Notes under the pieces: generated by a model
Databases searched by the model: none
Seen by the model: only the letters and a program-made list of their open reading frames with translations
What the model was told of the DNA's origin: nothing
Program-made: the position numbers and the translations under genes
Shown here: one piece after another, positions 37,385-46,564 of the stretch
How the letters are laid out: each line of letters starts with the position of its first letter
How positions within the stretch are numbered: position 1 is the first letter of the stretch
Source: Stieleria mannarensis
GTDB lineage: Bacteria > Planctomycetota > Planctomycetia > Pirellulales > Pirellulaceae
Direction of reading: 5' to 3'
Assembly: GCF_014154935.1 (NCBI RefSeq)
Contig: NZ_JACEHH010000022.1
Location: forward strand, 97,614-161,613
DNA: 64,000 nt

Positions 37385-38419
37385 ATGCACAAAATCCTCT
37401 TTCTCGCCCTTCTGCTTCCCGCCGCTCCGCTGGCAATCGCTGCTGACCCACCGTCCACGCCGATCACCCACGTCGTGTTTGGATCCTGCATCAAACAAGA
37501 CCAGCCGGCGCCGATTTTCGCCGCGATGGCGGCTGAGAAAGCAGACTTGATTCTGTTTACCGGCGACAACATTTACGCAGACACCGATGATATGGACGTC
37601 ATGCGTGCCAAGTATCAAACGCTGTCGCAATTGCCCGGGTTTTCGTCACTGATCGAATCGGCCGCCGTCCTGGCGACCTGGGACGATCACGATTTCGGTG
37701 TCAACGATGGCGGTGCGGCGTATCCCAAACGCGCCGAGTCGCAGAAACAGTTCCTCGACTTTTGGGGCGTTCCTGATGACTCGCCTCGTCGTGATCGGGA
37801 AGGCGTTTACCACGCGGCAACCTTCGGACCGAAAGGGCAGCGATTGCAAGTCATCTCGCTGGACACGCGTTACTTTCGTTCGCCGCTGAAAACCGGCCAG
37901 CGCCGCGTCGGCGGTCCTTATTACCCGGACGACGACGCCGACAAGACGATGCTCGGCCAGGCACAGTGGCGATGGCTTGGCGAACAGCTTCGCAAACCCG
38001 CGGATATCCGCTTGATCGTCTCCAGTATCCAATTCATCGCCCAGGATGCCGGCCAAGAATGTTGGGCGAATTTGCCGGCCGAGCGAACGCGCATGTTAAA
38101 CCTGATCCGCGAGACCAAGGCCAACGGTGTCGTCTTCATCAGCGGCGATCGCCACTGGTCGGAGGTTTCGTTGATGGAACAGGACATGCTTTATCCGATC
38201 CACGACATCACCTGTAGCAGTCTAAATCAGCTGCACAAGCGGGGAACGCCCACGGAGAATCGACATCGGATTAGCGAGTCGACCTACCACCGCGAGAACT
38301 ACGGCCGGTTGATGATTGGTTGGGAATCGGACGATCCGAAGTTGTCGTTTCAAATCTGCGACATCAATGGAAAACCTGTCATCGAACTGCCGTTGCAACT
38401 GTCGGGGCTGTCCAAATAG
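37385..38419 (+). CDS. phoD: Secreted alkaline phosphatase D family protein
   Basis: The start at ATG 37385 gives 344 residues with a clear signal peptide (MHKILFLALLLPAAPLAIAA). A frame extension upstream runs through repeat DNA and is rejected. The metallophosphoesterase motifs are present: GSCIKQDQPAP, FTGDNIYADT, ATWDDHDFGVNDGG, VSSIQFIAQD and ISGDRHWSEVS. PhoD-type enzymes use Fe/Ca to hydrolyse phosphate mono- and diesters outside the cytoplasm. The leader is short and repeat-derived; no Pho box was recognised. The gene is transcribed alone and is followed by a 494-base repeat-rich spacer. Confidence 0.85.
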   Translation: MHKILFLALLLPAAPLAIAADPPSTPITHVVFGSCIKQDQPAPIFAAMAAEKADLILFTGDNIYADTDDMDVMRAKYQTLSQLPGFSSLIESAAVLATWDDHDFGVNDGGAAYPKRAESQKQFLDFWGVPDDSPRRDREGVYHAATFGPKGQRLQVISLDTRYFRSPLKTGQRRVGGPYYPDDDADKTMLGQAQWRWLGEQLRKPADIRLIVSSIQFIAQDAGQECWANLPAERTRMLNLIRETKANGVVFISGDRHWSEVSLMEQDMLYPIHDITCSSLNQLHKRGTPTENRHRISESTYHRENYGRLMIGWESDDPKLSFQICDINGKPVIELPLQLSGLSK

Positions 38420-38913
38420 ATCGCTCATTGCCCGCTGCCAGTTTTCCTGCCTCCGAAATCATACTGCCTTTCTTCACTGCCATTGTTCGCGGTCACGCTG
38501 ATGGGAATCGGGAGAGGGAAGGCAGAATGATGGGGGCAAAACGATGGGGGGCAAAACGATGGTGGGCAGAATGATGGTGGGCAGAATGATGATGGGCAGA
38601 ATGATGGTGGGCAGAATGATGGTGGGCAGAATGATAGATCAGCCGCCCGGGGCCGTTGCATCATCATTCTGCCCCGTATCATTCTGCCATCCCTCTTTTC
38701 ATCCTCACTGAGGTGGTCGCGAATTTCCGACGTGTTTTGTTGAACACTCGCCTAGCCGTCGGATCTGACATACAATGGAAGCCGGATCCGCCAGACGCAA
38801 CCACGTCGGTCCGTCTGCGGCCTCTCCCCGCCACCCCCACCCGCCACCCCCATCTGCGTCAGAGCCGACTGAGATTTTGACGCATTGGTCCCGCCTGCCC
38901 CGCCAAGAAAGAG
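38420..38913. other. Repeat-rich intergenic region without a gene
   Basis: About 490 bases lie between the phosphatase stop and the DUF1549 protein start. The centre is filled with a 15-bp tandem array and its inverted counterpart (38521-38688). The remainder (38700-38913) shows no recognisable gene. Open frames on either strand here are short or run antisense to the neighbour. Confidence 0.6.
38521..38688. repeat. 15-bp tandem module array with inverted terminal modules
   Basis: Eight units start at 38521, 38535, 38550, 38565, 38580, 38595, 38610 and 38625. Six read ggcagaatgatgg or close variants and two read ggcaaaacgatgg. After a 20-30 base GC-rich core, 38663-38688 carries atcattctgcccc and gtatcattctgcc, the reverse complement of the same unit. 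The transcript could fold back on itself. There are no unique spacers between units, so it is not a CRISPR. Confidence 0.85.
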
Positions 38914-41900
38914 ATGCCTCACGTGTATTCTCGTCGTTCGGCCAGTGAATCGTCGAAAGTCGTTGCTGGTCTTCGAAGCCCGTTGCCACGCCGCGTCGTC
39001 TTGTCGGCGGTCGCGTTGCTTGCCGCGTCGTGTGTCGCGGCCGCCGCGTCGCCGACCCATGCGAATGAACCTGAGTCGGCAGAGCAGGAGAAGTTTTTTG
39101 AAAACTCCGTGCGTCCGTTGTTGGTCCAACACTGCGTCGAGTGCCACGGCCCGGATGACCAGTCGGGCGAATTGCGTTTGGATCGACAGGTCCATTTCAA
39201 ACGCGGTGGGGGCAGCGGCCCGGTCGTCGTTGCCGGGGATCCTGGCGCGAGTCGGCTGATCCGGGCGGTCGGCTATCAAGACAACGGCTTGCAAATGCCT
39301 CCGGACAACAAGCTGCCCAACGAAGCAATCGAAATTCTGTCGCGATGGGTGCGCGAGGGAGCCTATTGGCCGGCCGAAACGACGCCGTCGCCCGAGCCAT
39401 CGGCCGCCATGACGCCCGCCGAGCAAATCGAAGCACAGCGTCAATCGCATTGGTCCTACCAACCGATCACGCCCAAGGAACCGCCGTCGATCGACGACTT
39501 GGCAACGCGAGTCTCTGCGGACCAACTCGAATCCTGGGGCGGCAGCACCATGACTCGGATCGACCGTTTCGTGCTCGCACGGCTTGCCGAAGCCGACCTG
39601 CCGCCCAACCCACCGGCGGATCGTCGCAGCCTGATCCATCGCGCCTACGACACGCTGCTGGGTTTGCCGCCGACCTACAAACAAGTGCAAGCCTTTGTGC
39701 AAGACGACGCTCCCGACGCCTTCGCCAAACTGGTCGATCGGCTGTTGGAAAACCCGCACTACGGCGAACGCTGGGCACGGCATTGGCTGGACATCGCACG
39801 CTACGGCGACACCAAGGGTTATCTGCCGGGAAACCAAGAAACACGTTACCCCTATGCGTTCACGTATCGCGATTATGTCATCGATGCGTTCAACGAAGAC
39901 AAGCCGTTTGACCAGTTCATCGTCGAACAGCTTGCCGCCGACCAGCTGGATCTGGACGGCGAAGACAGAACGGCGCTTGCTGCCATGGGCTTCTTGACCG
40001 TCGGCAGACGCTTTATGAATCGTCGGCACGACATCATTGATGACCAGATCGATGTCGTCACACGTGGATTTTTGGGCATGAGTGTCGCCTGTGCCCGCTG
40101 CCACGACCACAAATATGACGCCATCCCGACGGCCGACTACTATTCGCTGTACGGCGTGTTCGCCAGTTCGGAAGAACCCGGCACACTGCCGCTGCTCGGC
40201 GAACCGAAGCCGTCGCCAGAGTACGAGGCTTTTCTGAAGGCCAGGGCGGACAAGCAAAAAGAAGTCGACGATTGGGTCGAAGAACGTCGCCAGGCAATCC
40301 AGCACGAGCTGCGTTCCCGTGTCGCCGACTATCTGGTCTACATCGCCAAGTCGCTGCCACAGTACCGCAAAGGCAAAGTGCCGCCTCAAGGGAAACGCGG
40401 TGCGTTGCGATTACCCGCCGCGCGTCGTTGGCAACAGTACCTGGTCACGCCCAACGAATCACCGCACGCCGTCTGGGACCTGCTCCGCCAACTGGCCGCT
40501 CTGCCGCCGGAAGAGTTTGCCGAAACGTCGGGGGCGATCTTCGACCAGGCGGCAGACAAAATACCGTCCGATTCGGTCCCCCAGCGTTTGCTCGATGCGC
40601 TAAAACAGTCGCAACCGCAATCGTTGCCCGATGCGGCGCAGGTCGTCGGCGACGTTTTGGAAGCGGTTCACGCACAGTGGGTTGAAGCCCGCAAAGCCGA
40701 TGAAACGCTGCAACGATTGCCGGATGCCGACGATGAAACGCTGCGAATGGTGCTGTGTGCCGCCGACGCACCGACTTCCTTGGACACCGCCCAAGCGGTC
40801 GCGCATTTGGACCAATCCGAACGCGGCAGACACAACCAACTGATCAACGGTGTCAACGGAGTCAGCGTCACGCATCCAGGCGCGCCCCCGCGTGGGATGG
40901 TGATGGTGGACAAGGCCAAAGCGGTCGAGCCGGTGATCTTTCGGCGTGGTGTTCCGGAAAACCGCGGCGACCGCGTTCCTCGGCGGTTCTTGCAAGTCTT
41001 GTCGCACGTCGACGGCGGACAACCCTTTCAAAACGGTAGCGGACGGTTGGAACTGGCCCGGGCCATCGCCGACGTCGACAATCCCCTGACACCACGCGTG
41101 ATCGTCAATCGGATTTGGCAACACCAGTTCGGCGACGGCTTGGTGCGAACGGCCAGCGACTTCGGTGTCCGCGGTGAACCGCCGACGCATCCGGAGTTGT
41201 TGGACCATCTGGCCGCCGAGTTTGTCGCCGATGGCTGGTCCGTCAAACGACTGCAACGCCGAATCATGTTGTCGGCGACGTGGCAACAGTCCAGCCAAAC
41301 ACGCCCCGACGCGATGGAACAAGACCCCGAAAATCGTTTGCTGTGGCACATGCCGCGACGCAGGATGGACTTTGAACCGTTCCGCGATCGCTTGTTGTTC
41401 GCCTCGGGACGTTTGGACCAATCGGTCGGCGGACGGTCGGTCATGATCCACAAGGATGCAACGCGTCGCGGCCTGTACGCGTACATCGACCGCGAAGACC
41501 TGCCAGGCTTGTTGGCCAGTTTTGACCTTCCCAGTCCCGATGCCAGTCAAGCCAAACGGGCCAAGACCACCGTTCCCCAACAAGCCCTGTTCTTAATGAA
41601 TTCCGGCTTTGTGATTGAACAAGCCAAGGCGCTGGCGGCGCGAAGTCGATCCGAGGCGGACGACGACGCGCGGCGGCGGATCCGGCGGTTGTACCGTTTC
41701 GCCTTGGCACGCGACCCGGAAGACGCTGAAATCGAAGCGGCGCTCGATTTTGTCCTCCAGGATCCCGACAGCCAGGATCCCGACAGCCAGGATCCCGACA
41801 GCCAGGATCCCGACAGCCAGGATCCCGACAGCCAGGATCCCGACAACACCCTGGATCCTTGGGGACAGCTCTCCCAAGTGCTGCTTTTGAGTAACGAATT

Positions 41901-41916
41901 TGCCTTTGTCGACTAG
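38914..41916 (+). CDS. Planctomycete cytochrome-c/DUF1549/DUF1553 protein
   Basis: The protein has 1000 residues from ATG 38914 (aagaaagag upstream). A signal region with VVLSAVALLAASCVAAAA precedes a PSCyt1 cytochrome c domain (about 60-140) with haem motif CVECH (C74, C77, H78) and a possible axial methionine in QMPPDNKL. A DUF1549 region (about 200-420: RIDRFVLARLAE, ERWARHWLDIARYGDTKGY, AVACARCHDHKYDA-like CARCHDHKYDA with a second CxxCH) and a DUF1553 region (about 700-985: SHVDGGQPFQNGSGRLELAR is split as LELARAIADVDNPLTPRVIVN, GDGLVRTASDFGVRGEPPTH) follow. It is paired with the DUF1501 gene 33 bases downstream, the usual arrangement in this phylum; periplasmic electron-transfer or sugar-oxidation roles are proposed but unproven. 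Near the C-terminus it carries an in-frame 15-bp tandem repeat. Confidence 0.92.
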   Translation: MPHVYSRRSASESSKVVAGLRSPLPRRVVLSAVALLAASCVAAAASPTHANEPESAEQEKFFENSVRPLLVQHCVECHGPDDQSGELRLDRQVHFKRGGGSGPVVVAGDPGASRLIRAVGYQDNGLQMPPDNKLPNEAIEILSRWVREGAYWPAETTPSPEPSAAMTPAEQIEAQRQSHWSYQPITPKEPPSIDDLATRVSADQLESWGGSTMTRIDRFVLARLAEADLPPNPPADRRSLIHRAYDTLLGLPPTYKQVQAFVQDDAPDAFAKLVDRLLENPHYGERWARHWLDIARYGDTKGYLPGNQETRYPYAFTYRDYVIDAFNEDKPFDQFIVEQLAADQLDLDGEDRTALAAMGFLTVGRRFMNRRHDIIDDQIDVVTRGFLGMSVACARCHDHKYDAIPTADYYSLYGVFASSEEPGTLPLLGEPKPSPEYEAFLKARADKQKEVDDWVEERRQAIQHELRSRVADYLVYIAKSLPQYRKGKVPPQGKRGALRLPAARRWQQYLVTPNESPHAVWDLLRQLAALPPEEFAETSGAIFDQAADKIPSDSVPQRLLDALKQSQPQSLPDAAQVVGDVLEAVHAQWVEARKADETLQRLPDADDETLRMVLCAADAPTSLDTAQAVAHLDQSERGRHNQLINGVNGVSVTHPGAPPRGMVMVDKAKAVEPVIFRRGVPENRGDRVPRRFLQVLSHVDGGQPFQNGSGRLELARAIADVDNPLTPRVIVNRIWQHQFGDGLVRTASDFGVRGEPPTHPELLDHLAAEFVADGWSVKRLQRRIMLSATWQQSSQTRPDAMEQDPENRLLWHMPRRRMDFEPFRDRLLFASGRLDQSVGGRSVMIHKDATRRGLYAYIDREDLPGLLASFDLPSPDASQAKRAKTTVPQQALFLMNSGFVIEQAKALAARSRSEADDDARRRIRRLYRFALARDPEDAEIEAALDFVLQDPDSQDPDSQDPDSQDPDSQDPDSQDPDNTLDPWGQLSQVLLLSNEFAFVD
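41761..41845 (+). repeat. In-frame 15-bp tandem repeat inside the DUF1553 region
   Basis: Five identical copies of gatcccgacagccag (41761-41835) plus a partial sixth encode repeated DPDSQ. The copies are identical to the base, indicating recent slippage expansion. The reading frame is kept and the usual C-terminal sequence (LLLSNEFAFVD) follows. Confidence 0.97.
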
Positions 41917-41949
41917 ATCATCCCGCCGCGTTTGAGCGAACAGCCCACC

Positions 41950-43398
41950 ATGTCGAATCCTCTTTCAGCTCTCAACCGATGCCCCACCACCCGTCGTGAA
42001 TTCCTGCGTCGCAGCGGGATCGGACTGGGCACGCTCGGGTTGGCCGGTGTGATGGCCGATGACAGCTCACGCTCGCTGCTGGCCGCAGGTGCGACCAACC
42101 CGATGTCGCCCAAGACGCCGCATTTTGCCCCCAAGGCCAATGCGGTGATTCACTTGTTCCTCAACGGCGGGCCGTCCCAGGTCGACACGTTCGACCCCAA
42201 ACCGGCGCTGGATCAATACCACGGTAAATCGATCCCGCTGGATCTGCGCACCGAACGCGAAACCGGCGCGGCCTATCGGTCGCCGTTCAAGTTCAAAAAG
42301 TACGGCCAAAGCGGTATCGAAGTCAGCGAGTTGTTTTCCCACGTCGGTGAAATGATCGATGACGTCTGCGTCATCCGTTCCATGCACGCCGATGTCCCCA
42401 ATCACGAACCGTCGCTGATGCTGATGAACTGCGGTAACGGCCAACTGGTCCGCCCCTCGGTCGGGTCCTGGGTGACGTACGGACTGGGCAGCGAAAACCA
42501 GAATCTACCCGGATTCATCGCGATGTGCCCCAACGGATACCCGATCAAGGGAGCCGAAAATTGGCAGGCCGGATTTCTGCCCGGTGCCTATCAAGGGACC
42601 TACATCGACAGCAAACACAAAGAAATCGAAAAGCTGATCGCCAACATCCGCAACGCCGCCGGTTTGCCCCGGGACCAACAACGGCGTCAATTGGATCTGT
42701 TGCAAACGTTAAATCGCCGGCACCAGGAAGCGCGCCAGCAGGACGCGGAACTGGAATCGCGGGTCCAGAGTTTCGAACTCGCCTATCGCATGCAAATCGA
42801 GGCGACCGACGCGTTCGATATCAGCCGCGAACCACAATCGATTCGCGACATGTACGGCGATTCGGTCCAAGCCCGACAGATCTTGATCGCCCGACGATTG
42901 GTCGAACGCGGAGTGCGTTACATCCAGCTTTGGCACGGAGCCGGCCAACCGTGGGACAGCCACGACAAAATCGAAGACAACCATCGCCGACTTGCCGGCC
43001 AGTGTTCGCAAGCCATCGGCGCGTTGTTGAAAGATTTGAAACAGCGTTCGCTGCTGGAAGACACGCTGGTGATCTGGGGCGGCGAATTCGGACGCACGCC
43101 CACGGTCGAACTGCCCAAGCCCGGGGCCAATGCCGGAACCAACAGCGGTCGCGACCACAACCATTACGGTTTCACGATGTGGATGGCCGGCGGCGGCGTG
43201 AAGGGGGGCCATGTGCACGGGGCGACCGATGAATTCGGTTTCCAGGCCGTGGAGAATCGCGTGCATGTACATGACTTGCACGCCACGATCATGCACTTGC
43301 TGGGGTTCGACCACGAACGGCTGACCTACCGTTACGCCGGCCGCGATTTCCGATTGACCGACGTCCACGGCAACGTCGTCCACGACATCATCGCGTAA
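41950..43398 (+). CDS. DUF1501 family protein, Tat-exported
   Basis: From ATG 41950 the protein has 482 residues; a TTG at 41932 would add six. TTRREFLRRSGIGLGTLGLAG (split: TTRREFLRR, SGIGLGTLGLAG) is a twin-arginine signal. The remainder matches DUF1501, an alkaline-phosphatase/sulfatase-fold family: VIHLFLNGGPSQVDTFDPKP, VIRSMHADVPNHEPSLMLMN, WHGAGQPWDSHDKIEDNH, LVIWGGEFGRTPT and GRDHNHYGFTMWMAGGGVKG, with the histidines and aspartates expected for metal binding. It follows the cytochrome/DUF1549/DUF1553 gene, and the pair is probably one operon exported to the periplasm by different routes. The biochemical role is unproven. Confidence 0.93.
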   Translation: MSNPLSALNRCPTTRREFLRRSGIGLGTLGLAGVMADDSSRSLLAAGATNPMSPKTPHFAPKANAVIHLFLNGGPSQVDTFDPKPALDQYHGKSIPLDLRTERETGAAYRSPFKFKKYGQSGIEVSELFSHVGEMIDDVCVIRSMHADVPNHEPSLMLMNCGNGQLVRPSVGSWVTYGLGSENQNLPGFIAMCPNGYPIKGAENWQAGFLPGAYQGTYIDSKHKEIEKLIANIRNAAGLPRDQQRRQLDLLQTLNRRHQEARQQDAELESRVQSFELAYRMQIEATDAFDISREPQSIRDMYGDSVQARQILIARRLVERGVRYIQLWHGAGQPWDSHDKIEDNHRRLAGQCSQAIGALLKDLKQRSLLEDTLVIWGGEFGRTPTVELPKPGANAGTNSGRDHNHYGFTMWMAGGGVKGGHVHGATDEFGFQAVENRVHVHDLHATIMHLLGFDHERLTYRYAGRDFRLTDVHGNVVHDIIA

Positions 43399-43605
43399 AA
43401 CGACGTGGGACAGGTTCCCGGCCTGCCGGATCGAAATCCAGGCTCGCCGGAGCCGCATGGGGGACCGGCGATGTCGAAGACGGATCGTGCAGCGCGATCT
43501 GGTTTACAATGCCGGTGATGCGTCCATGTCGGCCGCGTCGACACGCGTGGCGTCGGCTACCGGCGGACTGCGACACGTTCTCCTTCCTTCAATACAGCCA
43601 CAACG

Positions 43606-45555
43606 ATGTTGCGTTTATTTTCCTACAGCCTCTTTCTGTTGGCGACGATCGGTTTGTGCACCTTGTCGACGGCCGAAAGTCCGGGTGAGCGAAAGCTGCA
43701 AGAACTGGTCCACCGCGATGCCGTCGTGATCCCGCTCTGGCCCGAGAACCATGTTGCCAATCAACTCACTCGCGACGTTCCTGCGGAAGCGGTCGCAGAT
43801 TCCAAAAGCGGCAAACCCGCGATCAGCAACGTCTCGGTGCCGAGCGTGATCCTGGTGCCTCCACCCGATGGCGTCCCAGCGACCGGCACGACGCTCGTGT
43901 TCGCCCCCGGTGGTGGCTACGGCCGTCTCTCGCTGCCCAACGCGGTCGACATTTGCAACTGGGCCGGTACCGTCGGTGCCCACTGCGCCGTGCTGAAGTA
44001 TCGCGTGCCACGTGCGGCCGACGACCCGGGGCATCGGATTCCACTCGCCGACGCCCAGCGTGCCGTGCGACTGCTGCGTGCTGACGCAAGCGAACTCGGA
44101 CTCGATGCGGACAAGATCATCATGGTCGGATCATCCGCGGGCGGTCATCTCGCCTTCAATCTGGCCAACAATCACGGCGCGCAAACGTACTCGCCGCTCG
44201 ATACCGCCGATCGGCAAAGTGCGCGCCCCGACGCGGTGCTGCTGTTGTACCCGGCCTACCTGACCCAGCCGACCACTTCGTTGAATGCGGATCCGCATTT
44301 GCACCTCGATCAGTTGAGCCCCGAGCGAACGCCGCCGGTGTTCATGACCGTCACCCGCCCCGACAAGTTCACTTGGGGCGCGGTCAACACGATGCTGCGA
44401 CTGAGACAATCCAAGGTGCCGGCCGAGCTGCATGTCTATCCCGAAGGCGGACACGGCGGCTGTTTTGACAAGTATCCGTTGATGGAATTCGTCCGTCCGG
44501 CGGCCCGGTTTTTGAATGGCCAGGGGCTGTTTACCGAATCGATGCAGCAGGAAAGTAACGCGCTGCTGGATCGCTTGGAATCGACGTTTCTGGACGCCGT
44601 CGCGGTTCAACCGAAGGCGGGGGAATCCGACACGGTGAAACAGTCGCTCGAGTCAGACCACTCGGGTTGGACCGCCGGCGATCAAAAACTCGCCGCACTG
44701 CGGCAATCGCCCCCGGACGTGATCTCGCTGTGGCCCGGGGATGGCAAATGCGCTGACGATCCGGCGAACGACTTGGAAGAACAACTTCCGCAACGGCCGG
44801 ACGGTTTGGTCCGCATCACGAACGTTTCCCGGCCGACCCTGCACGTGTGGCGGCCCGAACAACCCGACGGCCGCGCCGTCATCATCTTTCCCGGTGGCGC
44901 CTACAACGCCTTGGCGGCACAACATGAAGGCACGGACATCGCGCGCTGGTTAAACAGCCTGGGCATCACCGCCTTCGTCACCAAATACCGTGTCCCACGC
45001 CGCGACGGTTTGGACAAGCACGCCGTTGCACTCCAGGACGCTCAACGGGCGATCCGGCTGGTGCGGAGCCGCGCCACCGACTTCGACATCGATCCGAACC
45101 AAATCGGTGTGCTGGGGTTTTCCGCCGGCGGCAATCTGGCAATGTTGACCGTCCATCAGTCGGATTTCCAAAGTTACCCGCCCGGCGATGCGATGGACAA
45201 GGTCGACGTCGCCCCCAACTTTGCGATCTTGATCTATCCCGCCTACCTGACTGCCGACGGAACGACCGATGGCTTGGACCCGCTGGTCAAAGCACTCCCG
45301 TCCCGCAGCGACTACCCACCGGTTTACCTGGCCGTCGCAGCGGATGATCGCTTCGCCCCCGACTCGCTGCACTACCTGCTGCACCTGCACCAGGCCAACG
45401 TGCCCGGGGAATTGCACGTCTACGCCAGCGGCGGCCACGGCAAGGGGCTACGTGAAATCGGAGGCCCGTTTGCCCAGTGGACGCGATCCTGTGCCCGCTG
45501 GCTGGACGATCTAAAACGGGGAACGACGCAGGTGATCGTGGCGGACGCTCAATGA
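43606..45555 (+). CDS. Secreted esterase with two tandem alpha/beta-hydrolase domains
   Basis: The 649-residue protein starts at ATG 43606. Residues 1-23 are a signal peptide (LFSYSLFLLATIGLCTLSTA). Two homologous BD-FAE/acetyl-esterase-like hydrolase domains follow. Domain 1 (about 35-310) has FAPGGGYGRLS, LADAQRAVRLLRAD, the nucleophile elbow GSSAGGH (S177) and PEGGHGGCF. Domain 2 (about 365-640) has FPGGAYNALA, LQDAQRAIRLVRSR, GFSAGGN (S506) and ASGGHGKGL. Both start with the same V(I)(S/P)LWP motif. Both catalytic serines and histidines are kept, so both halves may be active, perhaps deacetylating polysaccharides outside the cell. The gene stands alone; the next gene converges. Confidence 0.88.
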   Translation: MLRLFSYSLFLLATIGLCTLSTAESPGERKLQELVHRDAVVIPLWPENHVANQLTRDVPAEAVADSKSGKPAISNVSVPSVILVPPPDGVPATGTTLVFAPGGGYGRLSLPNAVDICNWAGTVGAHCAVLKYRVPRAADDPGHRIPLADAQRAVRLLRADASELGLDADKIIMVGSSAGGHLAFNLANNHGAQTYSPLDTADRQSARPDAVLLLYPAYLTQPTTSLNADPHLHLDQLSPERTPPVFMTVTRPDKFTWGAVNTMLRLRQSKVPAELHVYPEGGHGGCFDKYPLMEFVRPAARFLNGQGLFTESMQQESNALLDRLESTFLDAVAVQPKAGESDTVKQSLESDHSGWTAGDQKLAALRQSPPDVISLWPGDGKCADDPANDLEEQLPQRPDGLVRITNVSRPTLHVWRPEQPDGRAVIIFPGGAYNALAAQHEGTDIARWLNSLGITAFVTKYRVPRRDGLDKHAVALQDAQRAIRLVRSRATDFDIDPNQIGVLGFSAGGNLAMLTVHQSDFQSYPPGDAMDKVDVAPNFAILIYPAYLTADGTTDGLDPLVKALPSRSDYPPVYLAVAADDRFAPDSLHYLLHLHQANVPGELHVYASGGHGKGLREIGGPFAQWTRSCARWLDDLKRGTTQVIVADAQ

Positions 45556-45631
45556 AATGGGGGGACTGACGAAGTCCGGTCTGTTGGAATCCGATGGCCC
45601 CGGTCGCAGCAGAACCATGGGCGTCAAGCAC

Positions 45632-46564
45632 TCATTCGTGCTCGACGTTCAGCGGGAGAACTGGATCCACGGCTCGATAGGCCTGGATCACGGCCGCTTC
45701 GCCGGCGGGCCCCTTGCCGGCGTTCTTGTGCTCCATCCCCACGATGCCCGTGTAGCCACGCTGGTGTAGATGGGCAAACACGTTGCGATAGTTGATCTCG
45801 CCCGTGCCCGGCTCGCGGCGTCCCGGATTGTCACCGCATTGAAAATAAGCGATCTCGTCCCAGCATCGATCGATGTTCGGGATCAAATTGCCTTCGGTGA
45901 TCTGTTGGTGATAGATATCAAACAGAATCTTGCACGAGGGCCGCGCGACGGCTTTGCAAATCAAATAGGCTTGTGGTGAACCGTGCAGCAACACGCCGGG
46001 ATGATTGGTTTTGCGATTGAGCGGTTCAAGCACCATCACCAAGCCGTGCGGTTCGACCACGTCACAGCATCGTTTCAATAACTCGATGCAGTTAGCCATT
46101 TGATACTCATGCGGCAATTTCGGATCGACCAACCCCGGAACGACGGTCAAGTGGGTCGCGTTGACGCGGCGGGCCACGTCGACGATTCCACGCATGGTTT
46201 TCACAATCTCTTCGCGAACCTCCTGATCGTCACCGGCAAAATTGACAGATTTCCAAACGCCCTTGAGCGCCGAGATCACGCCCATCTGGATCCCCAGCCG
46301 CTGCATCTCCTGGGCGATCGCGGCTTGCTGGTCGGGCGACCGATCCTTCATCGGATTGTCCTCCCAGGCGCGGAACCCTTGGTCGGCGGCGAAGCGAAGC
46401 TGGTCCAGCAGATCCTCACCCGCCGAGTGGGCGAACATTCCGAAATGCGGGGCGTAGTTCAATGTGAACGGCCGCGACGGGTCGGCGGCCGATGTGTTGC
46501 CACCGGCCAGCGTTGACGCGAGCACGGTGGCCGCCGTGGCGACGGAGAATTGACGTCGATCCAT
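45632..46564 (-). CDS. Hydroxypyruvate isomerase-like TIM-barrel protein, exported
   Basis: From ATG 46564 the protein has 310 residues. MDRRQFSVATAATVLASTLAGG (split: MDRRQFSVATAA, TVLASTLAGG) is a Tat-type signal. The body belongs to the xylose isomerase-like TIM-barrel superfamily and resembles hydroxypyruvate isomerase Hyi: LNYAPHFGMFAHSAG at strand 1, VMVLEPLNRKTNHPG with the metal glutamate, KILFDIYHQQITEGNLI with an aspartate and histidine, and GDNPGRREPGTGEINY near the end. Its start codon overlaps the stop of the upstream Gfo/Idh gene by one base (TGATG), so the two are translated as a unit. Together they probably isomerise and oxidise a sugar-derived compound; the substrate is not identifiable. 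Confidence 0.88.
   Translation of the reverse strand: MDRRQFSVATAATVLASTLAGGNTSAADPSRPFTLNYAPHFGMFAHSAGEDLLDQLRFAADQGFRAWEDNPMKDRSPDQQAAIAQEMQRLGIQMGVISALKGVWKSVNFAGDDQEVREEIVKTMRGIVDVARRVNATHLTVVPGLVDPKLPHEYQMANCIELLKRCCDVVEPHGLVMVLEPLNRKTNHPGVLLHGSPQAYLICKAVARPSCKILFDIYHQQITEGNLIPNIDRCWDEIAYFQCGDNPGRREPGTGEINYRNVFAHLHQRGYTGIVGMEHKNAGKGPAGEAAVIQAYRAVDPVLPLNVEHE

Noticed and set aside
38521..38688. CRISPR array
   Set aside because: Units are directly abutting 15-bp repeats with no unique spacers and no cas genes nearby.
38752..40389. 545-residue open frame opposite the DUF1549 protein gene
   Set aside because: The plus strand has cytochrome and DUF1549 motifs with a good start; the opposite frame shows none.
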